37,274 nt of DNA, from the IMG/VR virus record IMGVR_UViG_3300021378_000071, positions 1 through 37,274 of that record; one strand, 5' to 3'. This document shows, one piece after another, positions 8,221-16,917 of this stretch. The notes under the pieces were generated by a model that saw nothing but the letters and a program-made list of their open reading frames with translations, made no database searches and had not been told where the DNA came from. A program made the translations under genes and the position numbers. Source of the DNA: a virus. How positions within the stretch are numbered: position 1 is the first letter of the stretch; every line of letters begins with the position of its first letter.

Positions 8221-9345
8221 TTACAAAGCTCCGTAATTAACCATGTAATAACCATCAGCGTGTTTAGTAACCGCCTCTGGCATATATTTTATTATTTCTT
8301 GTGCTATTACACCTGTTGTTGGACTGTTCACACCAAGTTCTTTGGCCCTGTCATTCCAGTCCCATGTATATAGGTTGTGTCCATTTTTAGACTTACCAAT
8401 TTTCTTTATGTTTTCTTTTAATCTTTCGTCTGATGGTGCAGCTGGGTTAAAATATCCACCAGATGCCAAAGCTCCTGCTAATTTTGCTGCATCGCCTAGG
8501 GTTCCCAATGGTGATCCAAATTTTTCTTCAACTTTGTTACTACCAATTAATGCTGGCATACCTTGTATACCCTGTCCAAACAATCCTAATTGATATGCTG
8601 GGTATTGTTGTTGTCTCATAAACTCGCTGAAGTCAAAGTCTCTGCCTTGTTGCTCTAGTCCTCTAGCCAAACCACCGTAACCACCAAGTAATCCTAGTGC
8701 TTGCGTTTGTCCGCCTAATAAACCACCCAGGAGTCCAGCTTGTTGTTGTCTGCTTCTTAGCTCCAGCTCGGGCGCGAGCATAGCCATCTGTTGTTGTCTT
8801 GCTATGTCAGACTCAGCAGCTCTTTGCGCTTGCTCGAATCCTGACTGTCGTAAACCTGCAACTGTTCTAGCTTCTTGTTCTTGTAAAGGTCTCAATGCTT
8901 CTTGCTCGTATATAGTTCCTCTTGATCCACCAAATGCACCAGATCGCATTGCCACATCTTGTGCTTGCTGTTGTTGTAAGTCTCTACGCCTAGCAAAGTC
9001 TTGTTCTGTTAGATCTATAACTTGTTGTTGATAAGGTGACTGATACGCGCCAATATCTACATCTAATAAAGATTGGACATCGCCTAACTGTGGAGCTTGT
9101 TGACCAGCTAATTGTTGTAGCTGTCCAGTAGGATCAAAGCCACCAAATGCACTACCAAACAAACCCTGTATACCAGCACCCATTTGTAACTCTTCTGGTG
9201 ATAAACCAGCAAACCTATCTCCAGTATAGCCCTGGAATGGTATGTCGGCAGCTTCTTGCGCTCTAGCTAAATAGTCTTGATAAGCATCTTTTTGCCAATC
9301 TGGTAGCGTTGCCGTGGTTTCTGTTTTTGTTTTTCCTTTACTCAT
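8221..9345 (-). CDS. Q-rich virion protein with C-terminal S74 chaperone domain
   Basis: A 374-residue protein. Residues about 1-300 are rich in glutamine, alanine and glycine with QQQ runs and predicted helix. The last 70 residues start with SDERLKENI and include GVIAQEIIKYMPEAV, the signature of the peptidase S74 intramolecular chaperone. That domain trimerises and then cleaves itself off fibre-like proteins before the conserved serine (SD). The ATG overlaps the previous stop as ATGA. An S74 domain on a non-fibrous helical body suggests a trimeric tail or ejection protein rather than a classical fibre. Confidence 0.72.
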   Translation of the reverse strand: MSKGKTKTETTATLPDWQKDAYQDYLARAQEAADIPFQGYTGDRFAGLSPEELQMGAGIQGLFGSAFGGFDPTGQLQQLAGQQAPQLGDVQSLLDVDIGAYQSPYQQQVIDLTEQDFARRRDLQQQQAQDVAMRSGAFGGSRGTIYEQEALRPLQEQEARTVAGLRQSGFEQAQRAAESDIARQQQMAMLAPELELRSRQQQAGLLGGLLGGQTQALGLLGGYGGLARGLEQQGRDFDFSEFMRQQQYPAYQLGLFGQGIQGMPALIGSNKVEEKFGSPLGTLGDAAKLAGALASGGYFNPAAPSDERLKENIKKIGKSKNGHNLYTWDWNDRAKELGVNSPTTGVIAQEIIKYMPEAVTKHADGYYMVNYGAL

Positions 9346-9719
9346 AAATCTTTTCTAATTAAATGTTCTGTTACAAATCCAAGATGTTTAAGCTTTCTTG
9401 TCCATCCTTTTCTGCCACCACCGTAAAGTCTTTTGACTCCACATTTTTTTGCGTACTCTTCTATGTGTGGCAACATCGCCTCTAACTCTTTATAGTCACC
9501 ACCACAAAAAAGTAAATTCATTGCGGTGTGCTGTGGAAATACTACAAACTCTGTTACAAATGCTGCATTATTGCTAGCCCAAAGTAGGAATATTCCTTCT
9601 CTTATTTTATCTTCTATGTCATCAATTGTATAGGCATCTTGATGTTTAACCGCTTTTGCTATAAGAGGTTTGGTTCTTATCCATTCCTCTTGCCAGCTTT
9701 CATTAATCGCCTTTTGCAT
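9342..9719 (-). CDS. GNAT-like small virion protein (T7 gp13-like group)
   Basis: The 125-residue protein ends with a GGGRKGWTRKLKHLGF segment, resembling the C-terminal part of GNAT-fold phage proteins that include T7 internal protein A. Those proteins usually lack acetyltransferase activity and help assemble the ejected proteins. The middle LLWASNNAAFVTEFVVF looks like the beta strands of that fold. It is followed immediately (ATGA) by the S74-bearing virion gene, which fits an assembly role. The enzymatic reading cannot be excluded. Confidence 0.6.
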   Translation of the reverse strand: MQKAINESWQEEWIRTKPLIAKAVKHQDAYTIDDIEDKIREGIFLLWASNNAAFVTEFVVFPQHTAMNLLFCGGDYKELEAMLPHIEEYAKKCGVKRLYGGGRKGWTRKLKHLGFVTEHLIRKDL

Positions 9720-10065
9720 ACTCTACTAGGCTTACTACTATGTTTAAATTTGTATGGTTAGCTTGTGCCTTTAATATTTCACCAGCTTTTAATACTAAGT
9801 CTCTGGTTAATAATTCATCTGTTGCGTGTGCGGTTATGTTGTGTTCTTTAAATATATGAAATACATTTGATCCAGAAGTAATAGATAAGTCTACGTTTGT
9901 TTGTTGGTTGCCATGGTCGCATACTAAAATGGATTCTATAATTGCAAAATCAAACTCATCACCTGATGGTGCTGTATATATAGTAGTTAAGTTAGTGGAG
10001 TTTAAATCTACCTTTGCATTAGTAACCTGTTGTATGTACTGGCTTTTGCTTTCTGGTGATATCAT
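9703..10065 (-). CDS. small beta-rich virion protein, unknown
   Basis: A 120-residue protein with alternating hydrophobic strands (TTIYTAPSGDEFDFAIIES, VDLSITSGSNVFHIF, NLNIVVSLVEY), suggesting a compact beta sandwich like those of tail or head accessory proteins. ATGA overlap connects it to the tail-hub gene upstream, and it overlaps the GNAT-like gene downstream by 17 bases. I do not recognise the family. A neck or hub accessory role is inferred from its place directly after the hub gene. Confidence 0.6.
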   Translation of the reverse strand: MISPESKSQYIQQVTNAKVDLNSTNLTTIYTAPSGDEFDFAIIESILVCDHGNQQTNVDLSITSGSNVFHIFKEHNITAHATDELLTRDLVLKAGEILKAQANHTNLNIVVSLVEYAKGD

Positions 10066-11585
10066 CTTCTACCTCTTGGTTTGCCGTCTACTCTTATTTT
10101 ACCAACTTGAAAATCTTGAGTTAGTGATCCTGTTACTTTCATAGATACTTGTCTTGCACTAAACCTTGCATCTGTATAACCATCATAACCATCAGTTTCA
10201 AAAGTAAAGTTACCGAAATCTGTTTCTGCGCCAAGTGGTGTGAACTTACCTTTAAATCCTACTGTGATACCTGGTAATGTTGCTGCTTCTTCATCTGGAA
10301 TAATCTGATTAACTTGCACCACTCTATCGCCATTGCCTATTTCTATGGGGGCGCTTTCACAAAATGGTACTTGCGTTCCTATGCCTGGTGAATTAAATAA
10401 AACTCTTTTGTCATGCTCATACACATTACCGTTTGAATCACATGATAACGGATAATCAAATACACCTTGGTCTACCCAACAACCTCTATCCATTGATCCT
10501 ATTGACCATACATTATCTAAGTAATTCCAAATAACATATTTGTTTGGTGTTGATTGGTAATCATCGCCAACTGGGAAAAACCACCAAATCTCATTAAAGT
10601 CTATGTTGTGTGTACCAAAAGTATTCTCTTGGTTGCTAACTCTTATGTTGTCAAAGATAAAATCATGTACATCTGATTTAAGTTCTCTTAGCTTACCATC
10701 AAATGTAAAGAATGAATTTTCACCTATCCAAGATAAAAAGCTACCAGATGATGCTATTGCTCTTGGACTGATTGCTTTACAACTTACACCAGCATCTTGT
10801 ATTCCATATACAAATGGTGAGCCTACATAATAAAGTCTATTAATACCAACATCTGTAAATATAATAATATCGTTCTGCCATTTAACTGCGTATAAAGCTC
10901 TACCGCCTGTTGGTATTTGCAGATCACCTGCTGTATTTCTAGCAGTAGATGTCCAGTTAGTGTTATCTTCTCTATCTGACCAAGATACTCTTCTTGGATC
11001 TGTGTATGATCCTATGGCTATTAAATGTCTTTCATTGCTAACTATAATAGCTTGACAGCCTATTGGAGAATTACTAATTTGTGTAGCTATAGTGTCTGGT
11101 GAACCTGAGCCTGCATTTGGCCTCCATTGGTATATCTTACCGTCACTAGAACAACAGAAGACTAAATGCTCTCCCCAGTTATCAAATGAAAAATGATCTA
11201 CTTTTAATGCAAGTGTAGATGCTGACCTGGCAACTCCATAATTCTCTTCGTCATAATCGTATGTACCGTAACCAGTTGAAGTGTTGACAGAATCACCCAC
11301 AAAACCTGATGGTGTTATATCTATCCAAGCATCTTCATAAAATACATAAACTTTTGTTCTTGTACCAACTGCTAAAACTTTTTCTCCGTCATTGGTTCTA
11401 TAAGAATACATAGCTATTGGTGTACCTGCTAAGGTAGTGTTTTCAAAGTTTGTCCAACCACCAATAGGTTTTAGATAACCGTTTTCAAAACGTACTAAAT
11501 CACCATCTACCCAACGTCCTTTGTTGGCATAGTCAGTACCGTTTTTTACTATTCCTGCGGGTGGTGTGATTGGGTATAGGGCCAT
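10062..11585 (-). CDS. tail hub / nozzle protein, P22 gp10-like
   Basis: A 507-residue all-beta protein. It starts ALYPITPPAG...GRWVDGDLVRFENGYLKPIGGW, the opening typical of phage DNA-stabilisation / tail-hub proteins of the P22 gp10 group. Repeated strands such as YSYRTNDGEKVLAVGT, HLVFCCSSDGKIYQW and RLYYVGSPFVYG look like beta-propeller blades. Such proteins form the hexameric hub under the portal-adaptor stack and close the short tail. Its presence, with no tube or tape-measure gene, is the main reason to call the virion podovirus-like. The exact family would need a profile search. Confidence 0.68.
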   Translation of the reverse strand: MALYPITPPAGIVKNGTDYANKGRWVDGDLVRFENGYLKPIGGWTNFENTTLAGTPIAMYSYRTNDGEKVLAVGTRTKVYVFYEDAWIDITPSGFVGDSVNTSTGYGTYDYDEENYGVARSASTLALKVDHFSFDNWGEHLVFCCSSDGKIYQWRPNAGSGSPDTIATQISNSPIGCQAIIVSNERHLIAIGSYTDPRRVSWSDREDNTNWTSTARNTAGDLQIPTGGRALYAVKWQNDIIIFTDVGINRLYYVGSPFVYGIQDAGVSCKAISPRAIASSGSFLSWIGENSFFTFDGKLRELKSDVHDFIFDNIRVSNQENTFGTHNIDFNEIWWFFPVGDDYQSTPNKYVIWNYLDNVWSIGSMDRGCWVDQGVFDYPLSCDSNGNVYEHDKRVLFNSPGIGTQVPFCESAPIEIGNGDRVVQVNQIIPDEEAATLPGITVGFKGKFTPLGAETDFGNFTFETDGYDGYTDARFSARQVSMKVTGSLTQDFQVGKIRVDGKPRGRR

Positions 11586-11594
11586 TGTCAGCTC

Positions 11595-12455
11595 CTATAC
11601 TGTACGTTTCCACATATAAGCAACTATGTAGGGTTGTAAGTTGTTATGCGCTTGTCCACCGCCTGTTGAACTTGAAGTGTAATCAACACCGCCTGTTGGT
11701 GTTCTGTTTTCTAATGCACCTGGTGCAGAGCCACCAGATGCAACGCCTATTGTTGTAGTATGCGTATGTGATGGTATTTCGCTAGTTGTCAATGTATGAG
11801 TTTTAGCACCGCCAGTCTCTTCTGCTGTATCAAAATCTGTGTCACTAGAATCTAAACCAACTATAACTTTACCAGCTCCAAAAGCTACCCAAGTACCAAA
11901 GCCAAGCAATGTTGCTGGATTGGTGCTTACACTTGCGTTGATATAAATAGATCCAACTGGATATACCTTTTCTAGTACGTTAGTACCATTAATCTGTAGC
12001 TCGCCACCAGTAGTATTTACATTACCACTAGCAGTTACAGTAGTTCCTGTTATTGTAGTTGCTGCAACAGTTGAGGCTGTAGTAGCACCGATAGCAGTAC
12101 CATCTATTGCGCCACCGTTTATATCTACTGTAGCTAATGTAGCTAAACCAGTTGTTGATAAAGTAGTAAACGCCCCAGTTGATGCTGAATTTGCACCGAT
12201 TGGAGATCCATCAATTGCACCGCCATTTACATCAATAGTTGTAAAAGATGCTGTACCAGTAGAGGTTAATGTTCCTGCTACTGTTAAGGTTTTACTGCTA
12301 CCAATATTTAAACCAACGCCAGTACCGTTACCAGCGTCTGCAAAGATATTATCAATTAAATCTAAATCGTTGTTTAATCTTGTTCCCCACTCGTTAGTAG
12401 CGCCTCCTACTTGTGGTTTTCTAAGGTTTAAATTAGTGGTATAGGTATCTGCCAT
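11595..12455 (-). CDS. tail fibre with C-terminal collar/receptor domain
   Basis: A 286-residue protein in three parts. The N-terminal 40 residues (MADTYTTNLNL..KP) are nearly the same as those of the long fibre at 15968 and probably plug into the same tail site. The middle is made of repeated T/A/G strands with GGAIDG and ASTGAFTT units, a triple-beta shaft. The end has VYPVGSIYINAS, then SEIPSHTHT and NNLQPYIV, as in phage collar / gp12-like tips where histidines bind metal and contact receptors. It is likely the shorter fibre or its distal tip. Confidence 0.8.
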   Translation of the reverse strand: MADTYTTNLNLRKPQVGGATNEWGTRLNNDLDLIDNIFADAGNGTGVGLNIGSSKTLTVAGTLTSTGTASFTTIDVNGGAIDGSPIGANSASTGAFTTLSTTGLATLATVDINGGAIDGTAIGATTASTVAATTITGTTVTASGNVNTTGGELQINGTNVLEKVYPVGSIYINASVSTNPATLLGFGTWVAFGAGKVIVGLDSSDTDFDTAEETGGAKTHTLTTSEIPSHTHTTTIGVASGGSAPGALENRTPTGGVDYTSSSTGGGQAHNNLQPYIVAYMWKRTV

Positions 12456-12460
12456 GATGC

Positions 12461-12568
12461 TTACTTCTTAAATTTGGATTTTATCAACTCAATCCATTCT
12501 GGTTTCTTTTTATATATTATAAACAATATTACGCCTGTTACGACAATTATCTGTATTAAGCTTTCCAT
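12461..12568 (-). CDS. 35-residue single-span membrane protein
   Basis: Begins with ATG at 12568, two bases after the stop of the upstream gene, with AGGA 7 bases before it, and ends 5 bases before the fibre start. Residues 4-19 (LIQIIVVTGVILFIIY) form one transmembrane helix, followed by a lysine-rich tail (YKKKP...KSKFKK). Coupling and ribosome site support translation. An N-out, basic-tail mini-membrane protein could be an accessory holin or pinholin, but that is inferred from topology alone. Confidence 0.55.
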   Translation of the reverse strand: MESLIQIIVVTGVILFIIYKKKPEWIELIKSKFKK

Positions 12569-12569
12569 A

Positions 12570-12926
12570 TTAAGATCCTATAGTTTTTGTTTCAGTGGTA
12601 GGTGTTATCTCCTCAGCTATTTTAGAGTCTAAAGCAGACTTTAAGTTTGCTACTTCCTCTTCACCCATAATACCTTCTACCCAACCAGTAACTGTTGCAT
12701 TGGTTAAGTCTGCAAAGGGTATAAAGTCTGAGCCAATATCATCAAGTGATAATGATTGTGTGCCATAAACACTAGCAGTATATGGTACTTCTTGACCATC
12801 TACTTCGTGTGTCTCGCTGCTCTCAGCGTTTAATCTCCAATGCACATTGTAAACTGTGTCACTGTGTTCTTCGTATGTGGGATAAACGTCTACTGTTTTG
12901 CAATCCCATGTGTATGTATTTGCCAT
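12570..12926 (-). CDS. small fibre-associated protein, conserved in marine phages
   Basis: The 118-residue protein opens MANTYTWDCKTVDVYPTY and ends EITPTTETKTIGS. I recognise this pattern from many uncultured marine phages, where the gene follows tail fibres. The body has beta strands and a FADLTNATVTGWVEG turn; the C-terminus is helical. It lies between the two fibre genes, 12 bases after the long one, so a fibre assembly partner or a decoration protein is likely. No enzyme motif is visible. Confidence 0.68.
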   Translation of the reverse strand: MANTYTWDCKTVDVYPTYEEHSDTVYNVHWRLNAESSETHEVDGQEVPYTASVYGTQSLSLDDIGSDFIPFADLTNATVTGWVEGIMGEEEVANLKSALDSKIAEEITPTTETKTIGS

Positions 12927-12938
12927 GTTATATTTCTC

Positions 12939-15900
12939 CTATATTGCTGCAATTATAAATGCTAGGAGTTCATTATACCTGACTCCTAACCTAGTTTGTT
13001 CAACCCCGTCATCATCTTCCCAGGTGCTAGATATAAACATACCATAGTCACCTGCATCAAGGCCTTCTGCTGTAAACGCATCTTGTAAATCTTGAGCCAT
13101 TATACCAAAGTGTATTCTAGCATCATCACCTTTATCAGCTACAGCAGACTTCCATCTGTACTTTTTAAGTAAACCTTTAGCTGCAACTGCAACTCTAGTT
13201 TCTGCTTCTGATAAATCTTCTATGTCTTGTTTTTCGTTTATGTCTGATGTTTGGATAGTTCCGTTGGTGGCGTATATGTCTTGGAATCTAGCACCTGAGT
13301 TACCTAAATCAATTAGATTATCGGCTGAACTACCATCATCATAACACGGTATAATATTCGTAACTGTGAAAGAGGTAAAACGTAATCCAACACCAGTATT
13401 AGTTCCATTTGTTCCAGCAGCTATAACTAATTGTGAACCGTTTGCACCATCTGGACAGCCGATATTTCCAACTGTTGTGCCGTCTTTGCGGAACTCTGCA
13501 ATAGTTCCGTCACTCGTTTGGCGATTAAAATATGCAGTTGCTTGTCCACTTGCTGCTGCAACTAAATACCCCTGCCCACCATTAAATGCTACTCCTTGTG
13601 TTGATGATGCTCCCAAAAGAGTGTTTGGAGCTGTAGTAGTTCCCACCAACAGATTGCCTGAATCATCAATGCGCATTCTTTCTGTTAAAGATGCACCGCT
13701 ATTAGTTTTAAAAGATAAAGCACCCGCAGCATTTCCAGTATTTGTATTAATACCAGCTATTTCAGCATGTGTTCTATTTCCGGGTTCTGTGCCAAATGCA
13801 ATAGTTTGTTCTTGGTTAAGTGTATTAGCTGCATCAAATATTCTAAATGTAGGTTCTGTACCTTCTATACATAAAATATGGTCAGGACTCGCAGTTCCTA
13901 TGCCAACATTTCCTGATGAGTCTATTCTCATGCGTTCTGTAGTTGCTGTTTGAAATTTAATACCACCTGTTTGTGAATTAAAAATAAGACCGCCACTTGT
14001 TGTTGAGCCAGTACTTAATATTCCTGCATCTGTCCAACTTGCTACACCTGTATAAGTAGATGATGTGGCAACAAGCCTTACATCATTTGCATCGCCACTT
14101 AAAATTAAATCTGCTCTTGCTGATGTTCCAGAGTTTGTATTTTCAATTTTATTAGCAATAATTCCATTTGTAGAACCTTGAGTATGTAGTTTCTCACTTG
14201 GCGAAGTTGTGCCTATTCCAACACGTTGACTGCTATCTATTCTGAGTGCTTCACTACCAGTATTACCACCTGTACCGAATGTCATGTAATTATCTGTGTA
14301 TGTAGAACCTCTATAACCACGAATCCATAAGTTAGGATTTGCTGCATCATTTGTGCTAGTACTAAAACCTAATTGACCATAAGTTCCTGCCGTGGTGCTG
14401 TTACGTTGTATTTTGATACCATCGCCATCAGTATCAGTTTTTACATGTAGTTTTGTACTTGGCGAATCAGTGCCAATTCCAACGTTTCCATCATAATTCA
14501 TGTGCAGAACTGTGCCACCTGATTCAGATATAAACTGGAAATCGCTACTGGTATGCCCTATGTCCCAATAAAAAGAGTTGTCTCTTGAAAACCTTATAGT
14601 CGGTGAACTTGAATCTGTTATGTGTAAATTTTTGGCTGGTGCTGTGTTGCCCAGTCCCACGTTTCCAGCAGTACTGATGGTCATTCTGCCTGAACCATTA
14701 GTTTTTAATTGTAGTTCATGGTTTGTGTCTGTACCTATAACACCTCTTGCAGATTGTGCTTGTAAATTAATTAAAGCACCACTAGCTCTTTCTATTTCTA
14801 TTTCACCATTACCTGAAGACAAAACATGAAGATTAGCGTTTGGCGAAGTTGTGCCAATTCCAACTGAGCCTGATGAATTAATAAAGAAACGAGTATTTGC
14901 ACCTTGCGATAAATAAAATTTATTTGCATAACTTGCTAACTGATATTCACCATTAGAATCTTTTAATGTTAAAGCAGCACCATTAGTACCGCTATTAATA
15001 GATGATATTTGCCTACCCCAACTTTGTGCATTTGTGGTGCTAGTTCCACCTACAAATAAATTTTCAGCACTAGCATCCCAGAATAAAGCTTGGGTAGTTC
15101 CTGTGTCATCGTAGAATGAGATGTCACCATTACCATCAACTGCTAATCTATTAGTCGTGTTGGTTAATAATCTAAAAGTTCCAGAATTACTGCCTAGATA
15201 AACCCCTGAATCTGCTCCAGATTCTAAACGCAACCATGTATTAGAAAGGTCACTGCTAAATGTTGCAGCTGTAGTTGATGCGGTGCCACTATCAACAGTC
15301 AAACCATCACTTGTAACTGTTCCTGTTACGTCTATGCCTGTGCTAGTCGTTTCTAGTTTTTTACTGTTATCGTAATAAAGTTCTGCTGCACCGTTATTTA
15401 AAAACTTAGCAAAAAGTTCACCAGTATTTGATTTAAGTTCTAAAGCTGTTGAGCCACCATATATAATTGGTGAACTTGTAGATACATAACTAATTAAATT
15501 TCCTGTTGCAATTATATTTCCTGAAACTTCTAAGGGTGCTGTTGGACTCGTAGTCCCAATACCCAATCTCTCAGCACTAGCATCCCAAAATAAACCTTGC
15601 GTTGAGCCTGTATCGTCATAGAAAGAGATGTCTCCGTTAGATGCTATATTTAATCTTTGTGTTGCAAAATCATTAGCACCAGTAATAAATTTAAAATGAC
15701 CTGCTGCATCTGTTGCTCTTATGTAATTTGTACCTGCTCTTGTAAAGTTTAATGATGATGCTGAGTTTGCGATGGCTATATCGCCTTGTGTAGTTTGTAC
15801 AGTCAACCCATCCAAGGTAACAGCACCCATAGATACTGCTGTACCACCTGAACCAAAGATTGCATCAAGAGAGTCTAAGTCTGCGTTAAGCGAAATACCC

Positions 15901-15968
15901 CAGGTATCTTCTGCCGCACCTGGTTCTGGTTTTGTTAAGTTTAGATTAGTTGTATATGTATCTGCCAT
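12939..15968 (-). CDS. long tail fibre with S74 auto-chaperone
   Basis: The 1009-residue protein is the main adhesin candidate. Residues 1-40 share the attachment module of the short fibre (MADTYTTNLNL). The shaft has many repeats of the NGDISFYDDTG, VGIGTTSP and RMRIDSSGNV type, usual in trimeric beta-helical fibres. From about residue 905 (TSDINEKQDIEDL) a peptidase S74 chaperone domain follows, with KYRWK, HFGIMAQDLQDAF and VRYNELLAF. It should drive trimerisation and cleave itself off at the serine. The protein stops soon after YNELLAFIIAAI without the longer coiled coil many homologues have. Confidence 0.88.
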   Translation of the reverse strand: MADTYTTNLNLTKPEPGAAEDTWGISLNADLDSLDAIFGSGGTAVSMGAVTLDGLTVQTTQGDIAIANSASSLNFTRAGTNYIRATDAAGHFKFITGANDFATQRLNIASNGDISFYDDTGSTQGLFWDASAERLGIGTTSPTAPLEVSGNIIATGNLISYVSTSSPIIYGGSTALELKSNTGELFAKFLNNGAAELYYDNSKKLETTSTGIDVTGTVTSDGLTVDSGTASTTAATFSSDLSNTWLRLESGADSGVYLGSNSGTFRLLTNTTNRLAVDGNGDISFYDDTGTTQALFWDASAENLFVGGTSTTNAQSWGRQISSINSGTNGAALTLKDSNGEYQLASYANKFYLSQGANTRFFINSSGSVGIGTTSPNANLHVLSSGNGEIEIERASGALINLQAQSARGVIGTDTNHELQLKTNGSGRMTISTAGNVGLGNTAPAKNLHITDSSSPTIRFSRDNSFYWDIGHTSSDFQFISESGGTVLHMNYDGNVGIGTDSPSTKLHVKTDTDGDGIKIQRNSTTAGTYGQLGFSTSTNDAANPNLWIRGYRGSTYTDNYMTFGTGGNTGSEALRIDSSQRVGIGTTSPSEKLHTQGSTNGIIANKIENTNSGTSARADLILSGDANDVRLVATSSTYTGVASWTDAGILSTGSTTSGGLIFNSQTGGIKFQTATTERMRIDSSGNVGIGTASPDHILCIEGTEPTFRIFDAANTLNQEQTIAFGTEPGNRTHAEIAGINTNTGNAAGALSFKTNSGASLTERMRIDDSGNLLVGTTTAPNTLLGASSTQGVAFNGGQGYLVAAASGQATAYFNRQTSDGTIAEFRKDGTTVGNIGCPDGANGSQLVIAAGTNGTNTGVGLRFTSFTVTNIIPCYDDGSSADNLIDLGNSGARFQDIYATNGTIQTSDINEKQDIEDLSEAETRVAVAAKGLLKKYRWKSAVADKGDDARIHFGIMAQDLQDAFTAEGLDAGDYGMFISSTWEDDDGVEQTRLGVRYNELLAFIIAAI

Positions 15969-16511
15969 TTAAGCTGCCTCTTGTTTGTCTAGTTCAGTCC
16001 AATTTGTTGATGGGTTACTTTGATCTGTCCATGTTGCACTTGCAACTATCTGATCTGTCCATGTATCGTCTGGAACAATTATATCTTCCCATTTTAGACC
16101 ACCAACAGCGACAAGGCTACTGGTTTGGTTGATCGTTGATGCGGCTGCAAATGTTGCTCTACCTGTTGCATCAAAGCCTGATGTTTGTGCAATGGTTGAG
16201 AAACCTGCTGCGGTTATAAATGCTTGTGAGTCAAAGTCTGATACTGCTGCAATCGTTGCATTAGCACCATGCGTTTTTCTGCCTATTGCATTAGCACCTG
16301 ATACAGCACTAATAGTTGCAACTGCTCTGTCAATCTGTGTACCAGTTGCAGTAAATCCTGAAACAGCCTGTATGACTGCTGTAGGTACATCTATTTGTGT
16401 TCCAACTGCGGTAAATCCGCTAGTTGCTGATATGGTTGCTTCGGCTTGTATAGCAAGATCGTTATACTTTGATCTTGAGTAGTAGCCTTTGTTATAGCCT
16501 ATACTGGCCAT
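15969..16511 (-). CDS. repeat-containing virion protein
   Basis: A 180-residue protein built on about six tandem 20-residue units from residue 22 to 145, of the pattern ATISAxSGFxAxGTQID, with the fourth unit (SDFDSQAF) the most diverged. The C-terminus holds three W-T-D/E units (TWTDQ, TWTDQ, NWTEL). The stop is directly followed by the long fibre start. The repeats look like beta-strand pairs that could stack into a short fibre or a decoration. The family is unknown to me, but similar repeat proteins are common in marine phage tail regions. Confidence 0.7.
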   Translation of the reverse strand: MASIGYNKGYYSRSKYNDLAIQAEATISATSGFTAVGTQIDVPTAVIQAVSGFTATGTQIDRAVATISAVSGANAIGRKTHGANATIAAVSDFDSQAFITAAGFSTIAQTSGFDATGRATFAAASTINQTSSLVAVGGLKWEDIIVPDDTWTDQIVASATWTDQSNPSTNWTELDKQEAA

Positions 16512-16515
16512 GATA

Positions 16516-16908
16516 TTAAGCCAGTGTTACGTCTAAATCACCAGTATTGAATCTAAATACATCTCCTGTACTAACAACTTTTGATGTAGTTAAGTTTGCA
16601 TATGCTAACAAATTACCTGATGATGAGGCATCAAAGATACCAACTGCAACGACTGTTCCGTAGTTTGCTGTAGCTGTTGGATATTCTATAGCAGCTGTAT
16701 TACTAGCTGTAGTTGGGTTAGTACCAGATACAGTAAATGCTCCTGACTGTCTTACATAACCGCCACCAGATACTTCAGTTCCACCGCCTGTGTCAGTTGG
16801 TGCTACTGTGTATAAAGCAACATATAATGTTGAGGGTGCTGTATAAGCATTGCCACCAAAGACGTGGTCTAGAACCTTGTCTTCTAAATAATCACTAAAT
16901 CCTGCCAT
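16516..16908 (-). CDS. small beta-rich tail/fibre protein (Gp80-like)
   Basis: The 130-residue protein contains STLYVALYTVAPTDTGGGTEVSGG, followed by GYVRQ, then NTAAIEYPTATANYGTVVAVGIFD. This matches a widespread phage family in which xVALxTxxPTDxGxGxEVSGGxYxR leads into a beta sandwich, usually annotated as a tail fibre or Gp80-like protein. It sits between the adaptor and the fibres, 4 bases before the repeat protein. A structural role is well supported; the precise place in the virion is not. Confidence 0.72.
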   Translation of the reverse strand: MAGFSDYLEDKVLDHVFGGNAYTAPSTLYVALYTVAPTDTGGGTEVSGGGYVRQSGAFTVSGTNPTTASNTAAIEYPTATANYGTVVAVGIFDASSSGNLLAYANLTTSKVVSTGDVFRFNTGDLDVTLA

Positions 16909-16917
16909 TCTGTTCTC

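Noticed and set aside
8028-8255. 75-codon minus-strand frame in another register
   Set aside because: Lies across the junction of two well-supported virion genes, with a composition that looks like an out-of-frame shadow.
13366-13953. 195-codon plus-strand open frame
   Set aside because: Antisense to the long fibre gene; the proline/valine-rich product mirrors the repeats of the real gene.
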